Origin: an uncultured Campylobacter sp.
GTDB taxonomy: Bacteria > Campylobacterota > Campylobacteria > Campylobacterales > Campylobacteraceae
Length of the DNA stretch: 64,000 nucleotides
Direction of reading: 5' to 3'
NCBI RefSeq assembly: GCF_938030145.1
Contig: NZ_CALHGM010000008.1
Span: 111,694 to 175,693 of the forward strand
The notes under the pieces were generated by a model that had not been told where the DNA came from, did not search any database, and saw nothing but the letters and a program-made list of their open reading frames with translations. Of the stretch, positions 9,498 through 18,010 are shown piece after piece. A program made the translations under genes and the position numbers. Each line of letters begins with the position of its first letter. Within the stretch, counting starts at the first letter, position 1.

Positions 9498-9517
9498 AAT
9501 ATATCCTCTGATATATT
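9498..9517. promoter_or_regulatory. Candidate ModE operator: perfect 8-bp inverted repeat
   Basis: AATATATC, a four-base spacer CTCT, then GATATATT form an exact dyad 37 bases upstream of the modE start. The site lies between modE and the divergent mlaA promoter. Known ModE sites in other bacteria are AT-rich TATA-containing palindromes, so autoregulation is plausible. The identity of the binding protein is inferred only from position. Confidence 0.5.
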
Positions 9518-9584
9518 TCTTAAAGAGCCGCAGGCTTTATTCTACGATATAAAGAGGGAAATTCTATACGAAATTTTACCCTTA

Positions 9585-9613
9585 TTGACAAAATTTCTTT
9601 AAATTTGTAAAAT
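9585..9613 (+). promoter_or_regulatory. Sigma-70 promoter of the mlaA operon
   Basis: A perfect TTGACA (9585-9590) is followed after 17 bases by TAAAAT (9608-9613), 31 bases before the mlaA start. This is unusually complete for a Campylobacter promoter, since most in the group lack a clear -35 box. Confidence 0.75.
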
Positions 9614-9644
9614 CGCCACTTTGATTTATAAAGAAGGGTCGCAT

Positions 9645-10364
9645 TTGAAATTTATAAAAATTCTATTCTTAGCCGCGGCATTGGCATTTTGCGGTTGCTC
9701 GCAAAAGCAAGACGTAGCGCCTAGCGATACGGATGGTTTTGATGAGGAGTTTGCCAAGCGTGAGGTTTTCGATCCGCTTAGCGGCTATAACCGCGTAATG
9801 ACGGGCTTTAACGACGTATTTTACTCATACATATTAACTCCCGTAGCCAGCGGCTACGATTACGTAATGCCCGATCCGATCCAGGGCGCGTTTTCAAATT
9901 TTTTCTATAATATTTTATATCCGATGAGGCTCGTAAATAACCTATTGCAGGGTAAATTTGAAAATTCTTGGGACGAGACGAAGCGATTTTTAATCAATTC
10001 GACCGTCGGCTTCGGCGGGCTTAACGATATGGCAGGCAAATACTACGGGATTCCGCGCCACGACGAGGATTTCGGGCAAACGCTCGGGTATTGGGGCGTG
10101 CCGGCAGGTCCGCACATCGTCTGGCCGATCTTGGGGCAAAGCAATCTACGCGATACAGTGGGGCTTGTAGGAGATTATTTTTCAAACCCGATAAATTATA
10201 TTAAAGACGGCACTGTTCGAAACTCCGTCAATGGATTTAGAATATTTAACGACTACTCGCGCGATCCGAAATTTTATGAAAAAATGACCAAAGATGCGGT
10301 GGATCTATACCCATTTTTACGCGATGCTTACGAGCAAAATCGCGAGAAATTAATAAAGGAATAA
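9645..10364 (+). CDS. mlaA: Phospholipid-binding lipoprotein MlaA (VacJ)
   Basis: Outer-membrane lipoprotein that removes mislocalised phospholipid from the outer leaflet. The start is taken as TTG at 9645 because AGAAGGG lies six to seven bases upstream; TTG at 9621 has no good ribosome site. The protein opens with a lipoprotein signal ending in LAFCGC and then shows the MlaA pattern DPLSGYNRVMTGFNDVFYSY, GFGGLNDMAG, DFGQTLGYWGVP and RDTVGLVGDYF. About 239 residues. It is followed two bases later by mlaC, and the operon ends with an RND pump rather than MlaFEDB, the arrangement I recall from C. jejuni Cj1371-Cj1373. Confidence 0.92.
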   Translation: MKFIKILFLAAALAFCGCSQKQDVAPSDTDGFDEEFAKREVFDPLSGYNRVMTGFNDVFYSYILTPVASGYDYVMPDPIQGAFSNFFYNILYPMRLVNNLLQGKFENSWDETKRFLINSTVGFGGLNDMAGKYYGIPRHDEDFGQTLGYWGVPAGPHIVWPILGQSNLRDTVGLVGDYFSNPINYIKDGTVRNSVNGFRIFNDYSRDPKFYEKMTKDAVDLYPFLRDAYEQNREKLIKE

Positions 10365-10366
10365 AA

Positions 10367-10951
10367 ATGAAAATTTTAAAAGTTCTAGCGCTTTGCGGAG
10401 CGCTTTTGATTTCGGCGCACGCCATTAGCGACGCGGACATTGAGTCCGTGATGAGCCAAAAGGTCGCCGAGGCCGTGAGCGTCATGCGAAGCAGCACTCC
10501 CAAAGACGCAAAACCTGCGAAAATTTTCGCGCTTTTTGACGGCTACTTCGATTACAAGATGATGGCAAAGCTCTCTTTGGCCAAACACTACGCAAACTTG
10601 AGCCCCGCGCAGATCGAGGAATTTAACAAAGCTTTCGAAGCGCATCTTAAGCGCTCGTTTATCGAAAAGCTCTCGCTTTACACCGATCAAGACATGAAGG
10701 TGCTCGGCAAACAAAGCCCGAGCGATAAGCGCCGCGTGCTAAAAACGCAGATCATCGGCGAGCAAAAAAACTATGCCATAGATTTCAAATTTTATCCTAA
10801 CGGCGCGGACTGGCGCATCTACGACGTCGATATCGTGGGCGTTAGCCTCATTCAAACATACCGCTCGCAGCTAGGCGACGTCGCGCAGAGCCTGGGCTTT
10901 GACGAGCTCATAAAGCGATTAAATTCCACCGTCATCAAAAGCGGCGAATAG
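10367..10951 (+). CDS. mlaC: Periplasmic lipid carrier MlaC (Ttg2D family)
   Basis: A 194-residue protein with a cleavable signal peptide (MKILKVLALCGALLISAHA). The body matches the MlaC/Tol-Ttg2 family: FDYKMMAKLSLAKHYANLSP, FNKAFEAHLKRSFIEKL, and a late DWRIYDVDIVGVSLIQTYRS segment. MlaC shuttles phospholipid between the outer-membrane MlaA complex and an inner-membrane partner. No inner-membrane MlaFEDB genes lie nearby, so the RND protein encoded next may be the partner. That is an inference from gene order. Confidence 0.9.
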   Translation: MKILKVLALCGALLISAHAISDADIESVMSQKVAEAVSVMRSSTPKDAKPAKIFALFDGYFDYKMMAKLSLAKHYANLSPAQIEEFNKAFEAHLKRSFIEKLSLYTDQDMKVLGKQSPSDKRRVLKTQIIGEQKNYAIDFKFYPNGADWRIYDVDIVGVSLIQTYRSQLGDVAQSLGFDELIKRLNSTVIKSGE

Positions 10952-10974
10952 CGACGCGCCCGAAAGAGCGGTAT

Positions 10975-13809
10975 TTGAAAAAAATTTTTCGCCTAATCGT
11001 CGCATTTCCAAAAAGCACGCTTGCGCTATTTACGGCGCTGGCGCTGTTTTTCGGCTACTACTCCACCAAGCTTGAGATCGACGCTTCGAGCCAGACGCTA
11101 CTGCTCGATAACGACAAAGACCTTCAAATTTGGCGCGAAGTATCCAAGCGCTACGAAACGCCGAATTTCTTGGTGCTTGCATACACTCCCGCGGGCGATC
11201 TTTTAGCGCCCGAGACGATCCGCAAGATAGCGCAGATGGATGCCGCTTTTTCTAAGCTGGATTTCGTCGCCAGCGTCACGGACATCACGAACGTACCGCT
11301 TTTACTAAACAAAGGTGGCGGCATGAGCGAGCTGCTTAAGCACATACCCACCCTTACCGACGCGGACGTAAATTTAACTGCGGCTAGGCACGAGTTCGCC
11401 ACAAGCCCCTTTTACGCATCAAATTTAGTAAGCGCCGATTTTCGCACTACCGCAATTTTAATAAATTTAAAGCCGCAGACCCGCTACGAGGAGCTTCTGC
11501 GCCTAAGAGACGGAGCCAAAAGCGCTCTAAAGCAAGCGGAGCATGAAGGCAACCGCTCCAATGCCCAAATTTCACAGCTTAAAGACGCGCTTAAAGTTGC
11601 GGAGCAAAATTTCAAATCCTACCGCGACGAACTACGCGAAAAGGATCACCGCGACATTGTGGCTTTGCGTTCGCTGATCGCGGGCTTTGAGAAGGAATTT
11701 GCGGGCGACCAATTATTTTTGGGCGGACTAAATATGATCGCCGACGACATGGTAGGCTACGTCCGCTCGGATCTGGCGACCTACGGACTCGGCGCCTTGG
11801 TGCTTCTGCTAGCTTGCTTTTGGCTCTTTTTTAGACAGGCGAAATTTATCCTGCTGCCGCTCATCATCTGCGCGTATTCGGTCGTGCTTGCAGCGGGATT
11901 ATTCGGCTTTTTGAGCTTTGAGGTCACGGTGATTAGCTCAAATTTCATAGCGCTTCAGCTCATCATCACGGTTTCGGTCTGTATCCACCTAATCGTCGCC
12001 TACCGCGAGTTTAGCGCGCACTTTCACGCCTTTTCACAGCGCCAGCTCGTTTATGCGGTGCTGTGCGAGCGCGCAAGACCCTGCTTTTTCGCAATCTTTA
12101 CGACCGTTATCGGCTTTATGTCGCTAATTTTTTGCGATATAAAACCCGTAATTTCTCTGGGAATTATGATGAGCGTAGGCATCAGTATCTCGCTAGTTAC
12201 GGCGTTTGGAGTATTCGGCGCAGTTATGTCGCTTCTGCCGCGCACGCACAATAACCGCAGCTTCGAGCAGCACTTTAAATTTACGCTTTGGTGCGCCGAA
12301 ACGGCACTACGTAGCAGAGGCGCAGTCTATGGCATTTGCGCTGCGGCGGTGATCTTCGGGCTTTACGGTATCTCACAGCTGCGCGTCGAAAACAGCTTCA
12401 TCGGCTACTTCAAAAAAAGCACCGACATCCGCGCAGGTATGGAAGTCATAGACACAAATCTCGGAGGAACGATCCCGCTTGATATCGTCGTTAAATTTAA
12501 AAGTGCGAGCGGCGCAAATCCCGCTAGCGAGAGTGAAAATTCCGCAAGCGGCAGCGCGAATTCTAAGAACGGCGAAAATTCCAATCCCGCTGGGAAAAAT
12601 TTTGCGGCAAATTTTACTCGGCAAAATTCTATCGCGCAAAATTCCGCCACTCAGAATTCTACCGCCACGATACAAAATTCTATTGCAGAAAATTCCATAC
12701 CTCAAAATTCCGTCGCCGCGGTGCAAAATTTAAATGATCAAAATTTTATCGTGCAAAGCTCCGTTACGACATCGCAACCAAGCGAAGCCGTAAATTCAGA
12801 TCAAACCCACGCCGCAAATTTAGAGCAAAATTCCACCGCGAGCGACGATTTTGGCGATTTCGAAGCCGAATACGCCGCCAACGAAAACAAGCCGCAGTAT
12901 TGGTTCACCTCCGAAAAGATGCGTATCATCGGCAAAATAGATGATTTTTTGAAGGACAAAAACATTACGGGGCACGAGTTTATCGGCAACGTAAGCTCGC
13001 TCGCATCACTTTTAAAGCTCGGCAAACAGATTAATCAGGGGCGCGATCTGGACGATCTGAGCCTTGCTTTGATCTACTCTGAAATGCCCGCAAACTACCG
13101 CGAATTGGTACTTTCGCCCTTTGTTAATATCGAAGCGAACGAGGCGCACTTTAGCATCCGCACGATAGATAGCGATCCAAATCTTCGCAGGGCGCAATTC
13201 CTAGCCGATCTTAAGCACGATCTGAACTCCCTGCTCGCCAAAGATAACGTCACGGCGCAGATCAGCGGCATAATGGTGCTTTATAACAATATGCTTCAAA
13301 GCCTGATGAGCTCGCAGATAGACACCCTGGGTATCACCGTGCTCGTGCTTTTCGTGCTTTTCGTGATCATCTTTCGCTCGCTGTCATATGCGCTTATCGC
13401 GATCGTCGTAAATTTGATCCCGCTTTGCGCCTGCTTCGGCATCATGGGGGTTGCGGGCATTCCACTGGATATCATGAGCATCACGATAGCGGCGATTAGC
13501 ATCGGTATCGGCGTGGACGACGTCATCCACTACATCTACCGCTACAAGCGGGAGTTTGCGCGCAGCGGCGACGAGGCTGCGGCGATCCGCGCGAGCCACG
13601 CAAGTATCGGATACGCGATGTATTATACGTCGTTTGCGATCATTTTGGGATTCAGCGTGATGATGATGAGTAATTTCTGGCCTACGATCTACTTTGGGCT
13701 ACTGATATGTCTAGTGATGAGCCTTCTACTTTTGGGCGCGCTCATAATCCTGCCGTCGCTAATAATGAGCCGAAAGGGATTAAAATTTAGCCTCTTTAAA
13801 GCTAAATAA
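10975..13809 (+). CDS. RND superfamily lipid exporter (MmpL/HpnN-like) with low-complexity insert
   Basis: A 944-residue membrane protein with two RND repeats: one helix at each repeat start plus clusters near 265-410 and 785-935 (GLGALVLLLACFWLFF, IMSITIAAISIGIGVDDVIHYIY). The GVDDVIHYIYRYKRE box is typical of the SSD/MMPL type. The start is TTG at 10975 with a weak ribosome site. The second periplasmic loop carries a stretch of about 130 residues (508-640) made mostly of Asn, Ser, Ala, Gln and Glu, with repeated QNS units. Its DNA is a run of AAAATTCC/AAAATTCT repeats and looks like an expansion not needed for the fold. It probably moves lipids with MlaA and MlaC. Confidence 0.85.
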   Translation: MKKIFRLIVAFPKSTLALFTALALFFGYYSTKLEIDASSQTLLLDNDKDLQIWREVSKRYETPNFLVLAYTPAGDLLAPETIRKIAQMDAAFSKLDFVASVTDITNVPLLLNKGGGMSELLKHIPTLTDADVNLTAARHEFATSPFYASNLVSADFRTTAILINLKPQTRYEELLRLRDGAKSALKQAEHEGNRSNAQISQLKDALKVAEQNFKSYRDELREKDHRDIVALRSLIAGFEKEFAGDQLFLGGLNMIADDMVGYVRSDLATYGLGALVLLLACFWLFFRQAKFILLPLIICAYSVVLAAGLFGFLSFEVTVISSNFIALQLIITVSVCIHLIVAYREFSAHFHAFSQRQLVYAVLCERARPCFFAIFTTVIGFMSLIFCDIKPVISLGIMMSVGISISLVTAFGVFGAVMSLLPRTHNNRSFEQHFKFTLWCAETALRSRGAVYGICAAAVIFGLYGISQLRVENSFIGYFKKSTDIRAGMEVIDTNLGGTIPLDIVVKFKSASGANPASESENSASGSANSKNGENSNPAGKNFAANFTRQNSIAQNSATQNSTATIQNSIAENSIPQNSVAAVQNLNDQNFIVQSSVTTSQPSEAVNSDQTHAANLEQNSTASDDFGDFEAEYAANENKPQYWFTSEKMRIIGKIDDFLKDKNITGHEFIGNVSSLASLLKLGKQINQGRDLDDLSLALIYSEMPANYRELVLSPFVNIEANEAHFSIRTIDSDPNLRRAQFLADLKHDLNSLLAKDNVTAQISGIMVLYNNMLQSLMSSQIDTLGITVLVLFVLFVIIFRSLSYALIAIVVNLIPLCACFGIMGVAGIPLDIMSITIAAISIGIGVDDVIHYIYRYKREFARSGDEAAAIRASHASIGYAMYYTSFAIILGFSVMMMSNFWPTIYFGLLICLVMSLLLLGALIILPSLIMSRKGLKFSLFKAK

Positions 13810-13821
13810 ATTTTATCTCGC

Positions 13822-13827
13822 TATAAT
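13822..13827 (+). promoter_or_regulatory. -10 box for the selenocysteine tRNA
   Basis: TATAAT lies 10 bases before the first base of the tRNA. No convincing -35 hexamer is visible, which is common in this group. Confidence 0.6.
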
Positions 13828-13837
13828 TCCCGCATTT

Positions 13838-13935
13838 GGAGAGGATGGCGACCTGGTGGCGTCTGCGGACTTCAAATCCGATAGGAGGGCGGTTGACCGT
13901 TTTCCGGGGGGTTCGATTCCCTCCCTCTCTCGCCA
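13838..13935 (+). tRNA. selC: tRNA-Sec (anticodon TCA)
   Basis: A 98-base tRNA with the hallmarks of bacterial selenocysteine tRNA: anticodon TCA at 13872-13874 inside CTTCAAA, anticodon stem CGGA/TCCG, a long variable arm with its own CGGT/ACCG hairpin, T-loop TTCGATT with a five-pair stem, and an encoded GCCA end. The acceptor arm pairs GGAGAGG (13838-13844) with CCTCTCT (13924-13930), with one G-U; a one-base shifted register is also possible, so the exact ends may move by one base. It reads UGA as selenocysteine and implies selA, selB, selD and selenoprotein genes elsewhere. Confidence 0.93.
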
Positions 13936-14075
13936 AATTCTTTCATAAAATTTCACTTTTACGATTCTTGATCTCTAGCGCTTTGCGAATTTATTTCAAG
14001 TTTTAGCTCTAAATTTATCCATTATTAAACAGAGGCGGGTAGCATTGCTCGTTAACTTTTCTTGAAGGAGCGAGT

Positions 14076-14801
14076 ATGAAATACGTATTGGGCGCTGCGC
14101 TTGCGGCGTTGATTTTTGCAGGATGCGGCGATAACGATGTGGAGCTTGTCAAAAACTACACCCTGCCCGATTTTAAATCTATGAGTATCGGCGCGGCGAT
14201 CGAGGGTTCAAAAATCTGTAAAAATATCACGTGGAGCAAAGAGGAAAACGACGGATTAAAGACGGTTAAGATGGTCTGCGATGTGGATGTAGAGCAGAGG
14301 CTTAAATCATATAAACAAGAGATGTTGGACTCGTCTTTAAAAAGGGTTATGACTTTTTATGAGGGCAAGGCTTACGACGCGCAGGGTTTGCTTAAGCTGG
14401 CAAAGGAATACTGCAAGTTAAACGAAGTCAAATTTCAAGAAGCGCTTAAAACCAAAGGCAAAATAGAATTTGAAGAAGAATGGAAGTCGGTCGATTGCGA
14501 CGACAAATTAAAAGGGGAGATACTAAAAGAAAGCAATACCGAAATCTACATAGACTCTATTGTGGAGCGCTTAAAAGCAGCCGCTTATTACTCGCAAATA
14601 ACGGCAGAGCAATTGGACGCAAGCTTCGGACATAAAGAAGGCGGATCATCAAAGCTTGCTATCGAGCTAAATTTTATCGTAAATGCTGATAAAAGCGTAA
14701 GTCTGTCCGATAAATTTAAACTCATCACGAACGGCAAAGAAGATCCCGTAAATAAAATGAAGTCAAAAGATGTTATAGCGGGCTTCTACGAAAGACAATA
14801 A
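14076..14801 (+). CDS. Putative lipoprotein, function unknown
   Basis: A 241-residue protein with a lipoprotein signal (MKYVLGAALAALIFAGC, modified Cys at 17) and a GAAGGAG ribosome site. The mature part is charged and contains CKNITW, a KMVCDVDVEQRL segment and several cysteines that could pair. I do not recognise a domain. It is a single-gene unit with a strong terminator directly after it. It lies downstream of the Sec tRNA but is separated by about 140 bases. Confidence 0.75.
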   Translation: MKYVLGAALAALIFAGCGDNDVELVKNYTLPDFKSMSIGAAIEGSKICKNITWSKEENDGLKTVKMVCDVDVEQRLKSYKQEMLDSSLKRVMTFYEGKAYDAQGLLKLAKEYCKLNEVKFQEALKTKGKIEFEEEWKSVDCDDKLKGEILKESNTEIYIDSIVERLKAAAYYSQITAEQLDASFGHKEGGSSKLAIELNFIVNADKSVSLSDKFKLITNGKEDPVNKMKSKDVIAGFYERQ

Positions 14802-14813
14802 GCGCCCTATCTC

Positions 14814-14856
14814 GCGGCTAAATTTGATGAAATTTTAAAATTTAGCCGCCTTTTTT
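14814..14856 (+). terminator. Rho-independent terminator of the lipoprotein gene
   Basis: GCGGCTAAATTT (14814-14825) pairs perfectly with AAATTTAGCCGC (14838-14849) and is followed by C and six T. It ends the plus-strand lipoprotein transcript 13 bases after the stop. Confidence 0.85.
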
Positions 14857-14958
14857 GTATCAAAATTTCATTCAAAATTTCAGGCGTGATTTTAAATTTA
14901 AAGCGCGACGGAAGTAGCTTCGCCCGCCGCGCCGTGAAATTTTACGCCGAAGGTAGGT

Positions 14959-15903
14959 TTATTTATCGTGTCCTTGCAGATACGCAATCGCGCTAAGTGC
15001 GGCAACCGCACCGTCGCCCGCCGCGCAGACGACCTGTTTAGGCGCATCCTGTCTCATATCGCCCGCCGCAAATAGCCCGTGCACGCTTGTTTGCATCTTT
15101 AAATTTACCGCGACCTGTCCGCCCGGTGTGACGTCGCAGATGAACTTGCCATCATCGCCCTTTAGTACCTCGTTTCGCACGTCAAGCCCCACGAATACGA
15201 AGATCCCAGGCAGCTGCAGCTCGCGCGTGGCGTCACTTGTTTTATCCTTGACTACGACGCCAGTTACCCCGCTTGCATCGCCCTTTATCTGCTCTACGAG
15301 CGTGTTTGTGATGAGCTCGATATTCTCACTTTCGCGCACCTTTTGCACGGTCGAAGGCGCAGCGCGAAACTCATCGCGACGGTGAATCAAATAGACTTTA
15401 GAGCAAATTTTAGCCAGATACAGCGCCTCCTCTAGCGCCGTATCGCCGCCGCCGAGGACGGCAACCTCTTTGCCCTTGTAAAAAAACCCGTCGCAGGTCG
15501 CGCAGGTACTGACGCCGCGACCGAAAAACTCATCCTCGCCCTCGATCCCCGCGCGGCGCGGAGTAGAGCCCGTAGCGACGATAACGGCACGCGCGCGTCG
15601 TGTTTGATCGCCCTCGAGATAGATCGTAAAATTTCCATCGCCGTCTTTTGAGACGCGCAGCACGCGCACCATCTCATGCTTTAAGCCAAAGCGGAAGCAC
15701 TGCTCCTGCCAAGGCGCCATAAAGCTCATCCCGTCGGTTACCGCGGCGACGCCCGGATAGTTTTCCATCTCGGAGCTTGAAGTGATCTGCCCGCCGGGCA
15801 TCCCCATCTCAAACATCACGACGTCCTTTAAACCGCCTCTTGTAGCATAAAGCCCTGCCGCTAGCCCCGCAGGACCGCCGCCGATAATTGCTAAATCTAA
15901 CAT
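14959..15903 (-). CDS. trxB: Thioredoxin reductase TrxB
   Basis: NADPH-dependent flavoprotein that reduces thioredoxin in the cytoplasm. The 314 residues show the FAD site [12 protein letters not shown] (8-19), redox motif CATC (134-137), NADPH site [10 protein letters not shown], and C-terminal FAD contact [17 protein letters not shown]. The start has a clean AAGGAG site. It follows trxA on the same strand after about 110 bases that contain a hairpin terminator, so trxB may have its own promoter or receive only readthrough. The order trxB-trxA-UPF0102-hom-aminotransferase is shared with C. jejuni. Confidence 0.96.
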   Translation of the reverse strand: MLDLAIIGGGPAGLAAGLYATRGGLKDVVMFEMGMPGGQITSSSEMENYPGVAAVTDGMSFMAPWQEQCFRFGLKHEMVRVLRVSKDGDGNFTIYLEGDQTRRARAVIVATGSTPRRAGIEGEDEFFGRGVSTCATCDGFFYKGKEVAVLGGGDTALEEALYLAKICSKVYLIHRRDEFRAAPSTVQKVRESENIELITNTLVEQIKGDASGVTGVVVKDKTSDATRELQLPGIFVFVGLDVRNEVLKGDDGKFICDVTPGGQVAVNLKMQTSVHGLFAAGDMRQDAPKQVVCAAGDGAVAALSAIAYLQGHDK

Positions 15904-15983
15904 TTTTTCTCCTTAATTATTTTATTAAGTAAAGCCGCAGGCGTTAAATTTACGAATTTAATTAATAAAACGATGAGTGGAAG

Positions 15984-16008
15984 AAAAAAGGGCGAAAGCC
16001 GCCCTTTT
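15984..16008 (-). terminator. Hairpin terminator after trxA (bidirectional form)
   Basis: GGGCG (15990-15994) and CGCCC (16000-16004) form a stem with a five-base loop, flanked by A-rich and T-rich runs. On the minus strand it ends in a T run six bases beyond the trxA stop. The flanks would let it act in both directions. Confidence 0.75.
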
Positions 16009-16013
16009 AAAAT

Positions 16014-16328
16014 CTACAGAAGCGAGTTTAACTTGTCGGCTATGATCTGCTTAGATTGCGCGCCGATGAGCTGAGCTTTTAGCTCGCCGTCTTTGAAAAA
16101 TAGTATCGTAGGGATCGAGCGAACGCCGAATTGCACCGCAAGATCCTGCGCTTCGTCGGTATTTACTTTGCAAATTTTAGCCTTGCCCTCGTAATCGTTC
16201 GCAAGCTCCTCGATGATCGGGGCGATCATACGGCACGGCCCGCACCAAGGTGCCCAAAAATCGACTAGCGCGACACCCTCTTTAATAACGTCGAAATTCT
16301 CCGAAGTAAGCTCTATATACTTTCCCAT
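16014..16328 (-). CDS. trxA: Thioredoxin TrxA
   Basis: A 104-residue thioredoxin with the active site WCGPC (28-32), the preceding VDFWAP strand and the cis-proline segment VRSIPTILFFKDGE. It reduces protein disulfides, including ribonucleotide reductase and peroxiredoxins, and is recycled by TrxB encoded next to it. The start carries an AAGGAG site. A terminator hairpin follows the stop. Confidence 0.97.
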   Translation of the reverse strand: MGKYIELTSENFDVIKEGVALVDFWAPWCGPCRMIAPIIEELANDYEGKAKICKVNTDEAQDLAVQFGVRSIPTILFFKDGELKAQLIGAQSKQIIADKLNSLL

Positions 16329-16398
16329 AATGTTCTCCTTGTGTTAAAATTCCGCGAATTATAGTTTATTATCTTAAATAAATAATAAAAATTCTAAT

Positions 16399-16737
16399 TT
16401 AAAAAGATATGTTGGCGATAAATTTTATCTGCTTTGGATAAACTTCCACGACGTCGATCTGCCACGGCTCGTCCGTATCACAGCTCATCAGATAAAATTC
16501 CGCCGCCTTTAAAATTTTAGCCATCTTAGCGCCCGTCACGCGCTCTGCGGCGTCATAATCGCCGCTCGTAGCCTTCACCTCTATAAAGTGCAAAATACCG
16601 TCTTTACGCGCGACGATGTCGATCTCGCCGAAGCGGCAGCGGAAATTTCGTTTTAAAATTTCAAATCCTTCGCCGCGTAAAAATTCCGCCGCACGGTCCT
16701 CGCAGGCAAAGCCGAAAATGTATTCTTTTAAGCTCAA
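16399..16737 (-). CDS. UPF0102 (YraN family) putative endonuclease
   Basis: A 112-residue protein with the restriction-endonuclease-like core of the YraN family: RNFRCRFGEIDIVARK, then HFIEVKA, which supplies the E-ID-EVK catalytic pattern. The cellular role in the family is not settled; DNA repair or Holliday-junction functions have been suggested. The start codon is TTG at 16737, just past the hom stop, so translation is likely coupled to hom. It lies between hom and trxA as in C. jejuni. Confidence 0.88.
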   Translation of the reverse strand: MSLKEYIFGFACEDRAAEFLRGEGFEILKRNFRCRFGEIDIVARKDGILHFIEVKATSGDYDAAERVTGAKMAKILKAAEFYLMSCDTDEPWQIDVVEVYPKQIKFIANISF

Positions 16738-16738
16738 C

Positions 16739-18010
16739 TTAGCTTTCGATCCTGATCATAAAAGGCTTCTGCGTGATGAAATTTTCACCGCCGATCACGC
16801 TTATGGCGCGCTTTATGTCCTTCTCGCAGCACGTATGCGTCGTGAAAAACAGCGTCACCTCCTCATCCGTTTTGAGCTTAGGCTTTTGCAAAAAGCTGTC
16901 GATCGAAAGATCGTTTAAGCTCATAATGTTCGTAAGCTTCGCAAGTACGCCTTTCTCGTCGCGCACGCGCAGCCTAAAATAATACTTCGTGCGGATCTGC
17001 TCGCTAGGCAAAATTTGCATAAAATTTTCGCTCGGCAAAATTTTATAGCCGAGCATCGGATTTTTGTTATCGCGCGCAATATCGATGAGATCGCTTATAA
17101 CCGCACTTGCCGTAGCGCTGCCGCCCGCGCCCGGTCCGTAATACATACTCTCGCCGACGCAGTCTCCGTAGATGCTCACGCCGTTCATTACGCCATCGAC
17201 TTTTGAGAGCATTTGATCCTTTGAAATGAGCGCAGGATGGACGCGCAGCTCGACTTTGTTGTCGCTCGCGCGCTTAGCTACCGCAAGCAGCTTGATTATG
17301 AAGTCAAATTCGCGCGCAAAATAGATATCCTCCTGCGTGATCTCCTCGATCCCCTCGATTAGGATATCTTCGGGGTCTCCGTGCACGCCGTATGCGATGC
17401 TAGCTAATATCAAGAGCTTATGCGCCGCGTCGAATCCGCCGATGTCAAAGCTAGGATCGGCTTCGGCGTAACCGAGCTCTTGAGCTCGCTTTAGCGCGTC
17501 CTCAAATTTCTCATTTTTTTGCATCATATTCGTAAGGATGAAGTTGCTCGTGCCGTTTACAATGCCGATTATTTTTTCGATACGATTGGCGCTTAGCCCC
17601 TCGCGCAGGGTTTTGATGATCGGAATTCCGCCCGCCACGCTCGCCTCAAAGCCAAAAGGCGTATCGCCCGCTAGAGCCTGGAGCTTGTAGCGATGATAAG
17701 CCAAAAGCGCCTTATTTGCGGTAACGACCGCCTTTTTGCGCTTTAAAATTTCACTTACGATCTCATAGGGCTTTTCTACCCCGCCCATAAGCTCTACAAA
17801 AACGTCGATGTCGTCGCGCTCGATAATGCTTTTTGCGTCGCTGCTAAGCGGAATTTTCACGTCGCGCTTTTTGCTCGTATCGCGCACGAGCCCGATTACG
17901 GGCTCTATGCTAACGCCCGCGCGCGCAAGGATGATATCTTTGTTTTTTATCAAAATATTTGCAACTTCGCTACCTACGGTACCGACGCCTAAAATAGCTA
18001 CTTTCATCAA
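16739..18010 (-). CDS. hom: Homoserine dehydrogenase
   Basis: Reduces aspartate semialdehyde to homoserine for threonine and methionine synthesis. The 423 residues show the NAD(P) site GVGTVGSEVA (8-17), the substrate segment GVEKPYE, VVTANKALLA and EASVAGGIPIIKTLREGLSANRI, then PSFDIGGFDAAHKL. The last ~80 residues form an ACT domain (FRLRVRDEKGVLAKLTNIMS), which normally gives feedback control by threonine. The ATG overlaps the stop of the aminotransferase gene (ATGA), so the two are one operon. Confidence 0.95.
   Translation of the reverse strand: MMKVAILGVGTVGSEVANILIKNKDIILARAGVSIEPVIGLVRDTSKKRDVKIPLSSDAKSIIERDDIDVFVELMGGVEKPYEIVSEILKRKKAVVTANKALLAYHRYKLQALAGDTPFGFEASVAGGIPIIKTLREGLSANRIEKIIGIVNGTSNFILTNMMQKNEKFEDALKRAQELGYAEADPSFDIGGFDAAHKLLILASIAYGVHGDPEDILIEGIEEITQEDIYFAREFDFIIKLLAVAKRASDNKVELRVHPALISKDQMLSKVDGVMNGVSIYGDCVGESMYYGPGAGGSATASAVISDLIDIARDNKNPMLGYKILPSENFMQILPSEQIRTKYYFRLRVRDEKGVLAKLTNIMSLNDLSIDSFLQKPKLKTDEEVTLFFTTHTCCEKDIKRAISVIGGENFITQKPFMIRIES

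Noticed and set aside
12373..12733. Antisense and alternate frames within the RND insert
   Set aside because: Same effect of repeat periodicity; no ribosome sites or domains.
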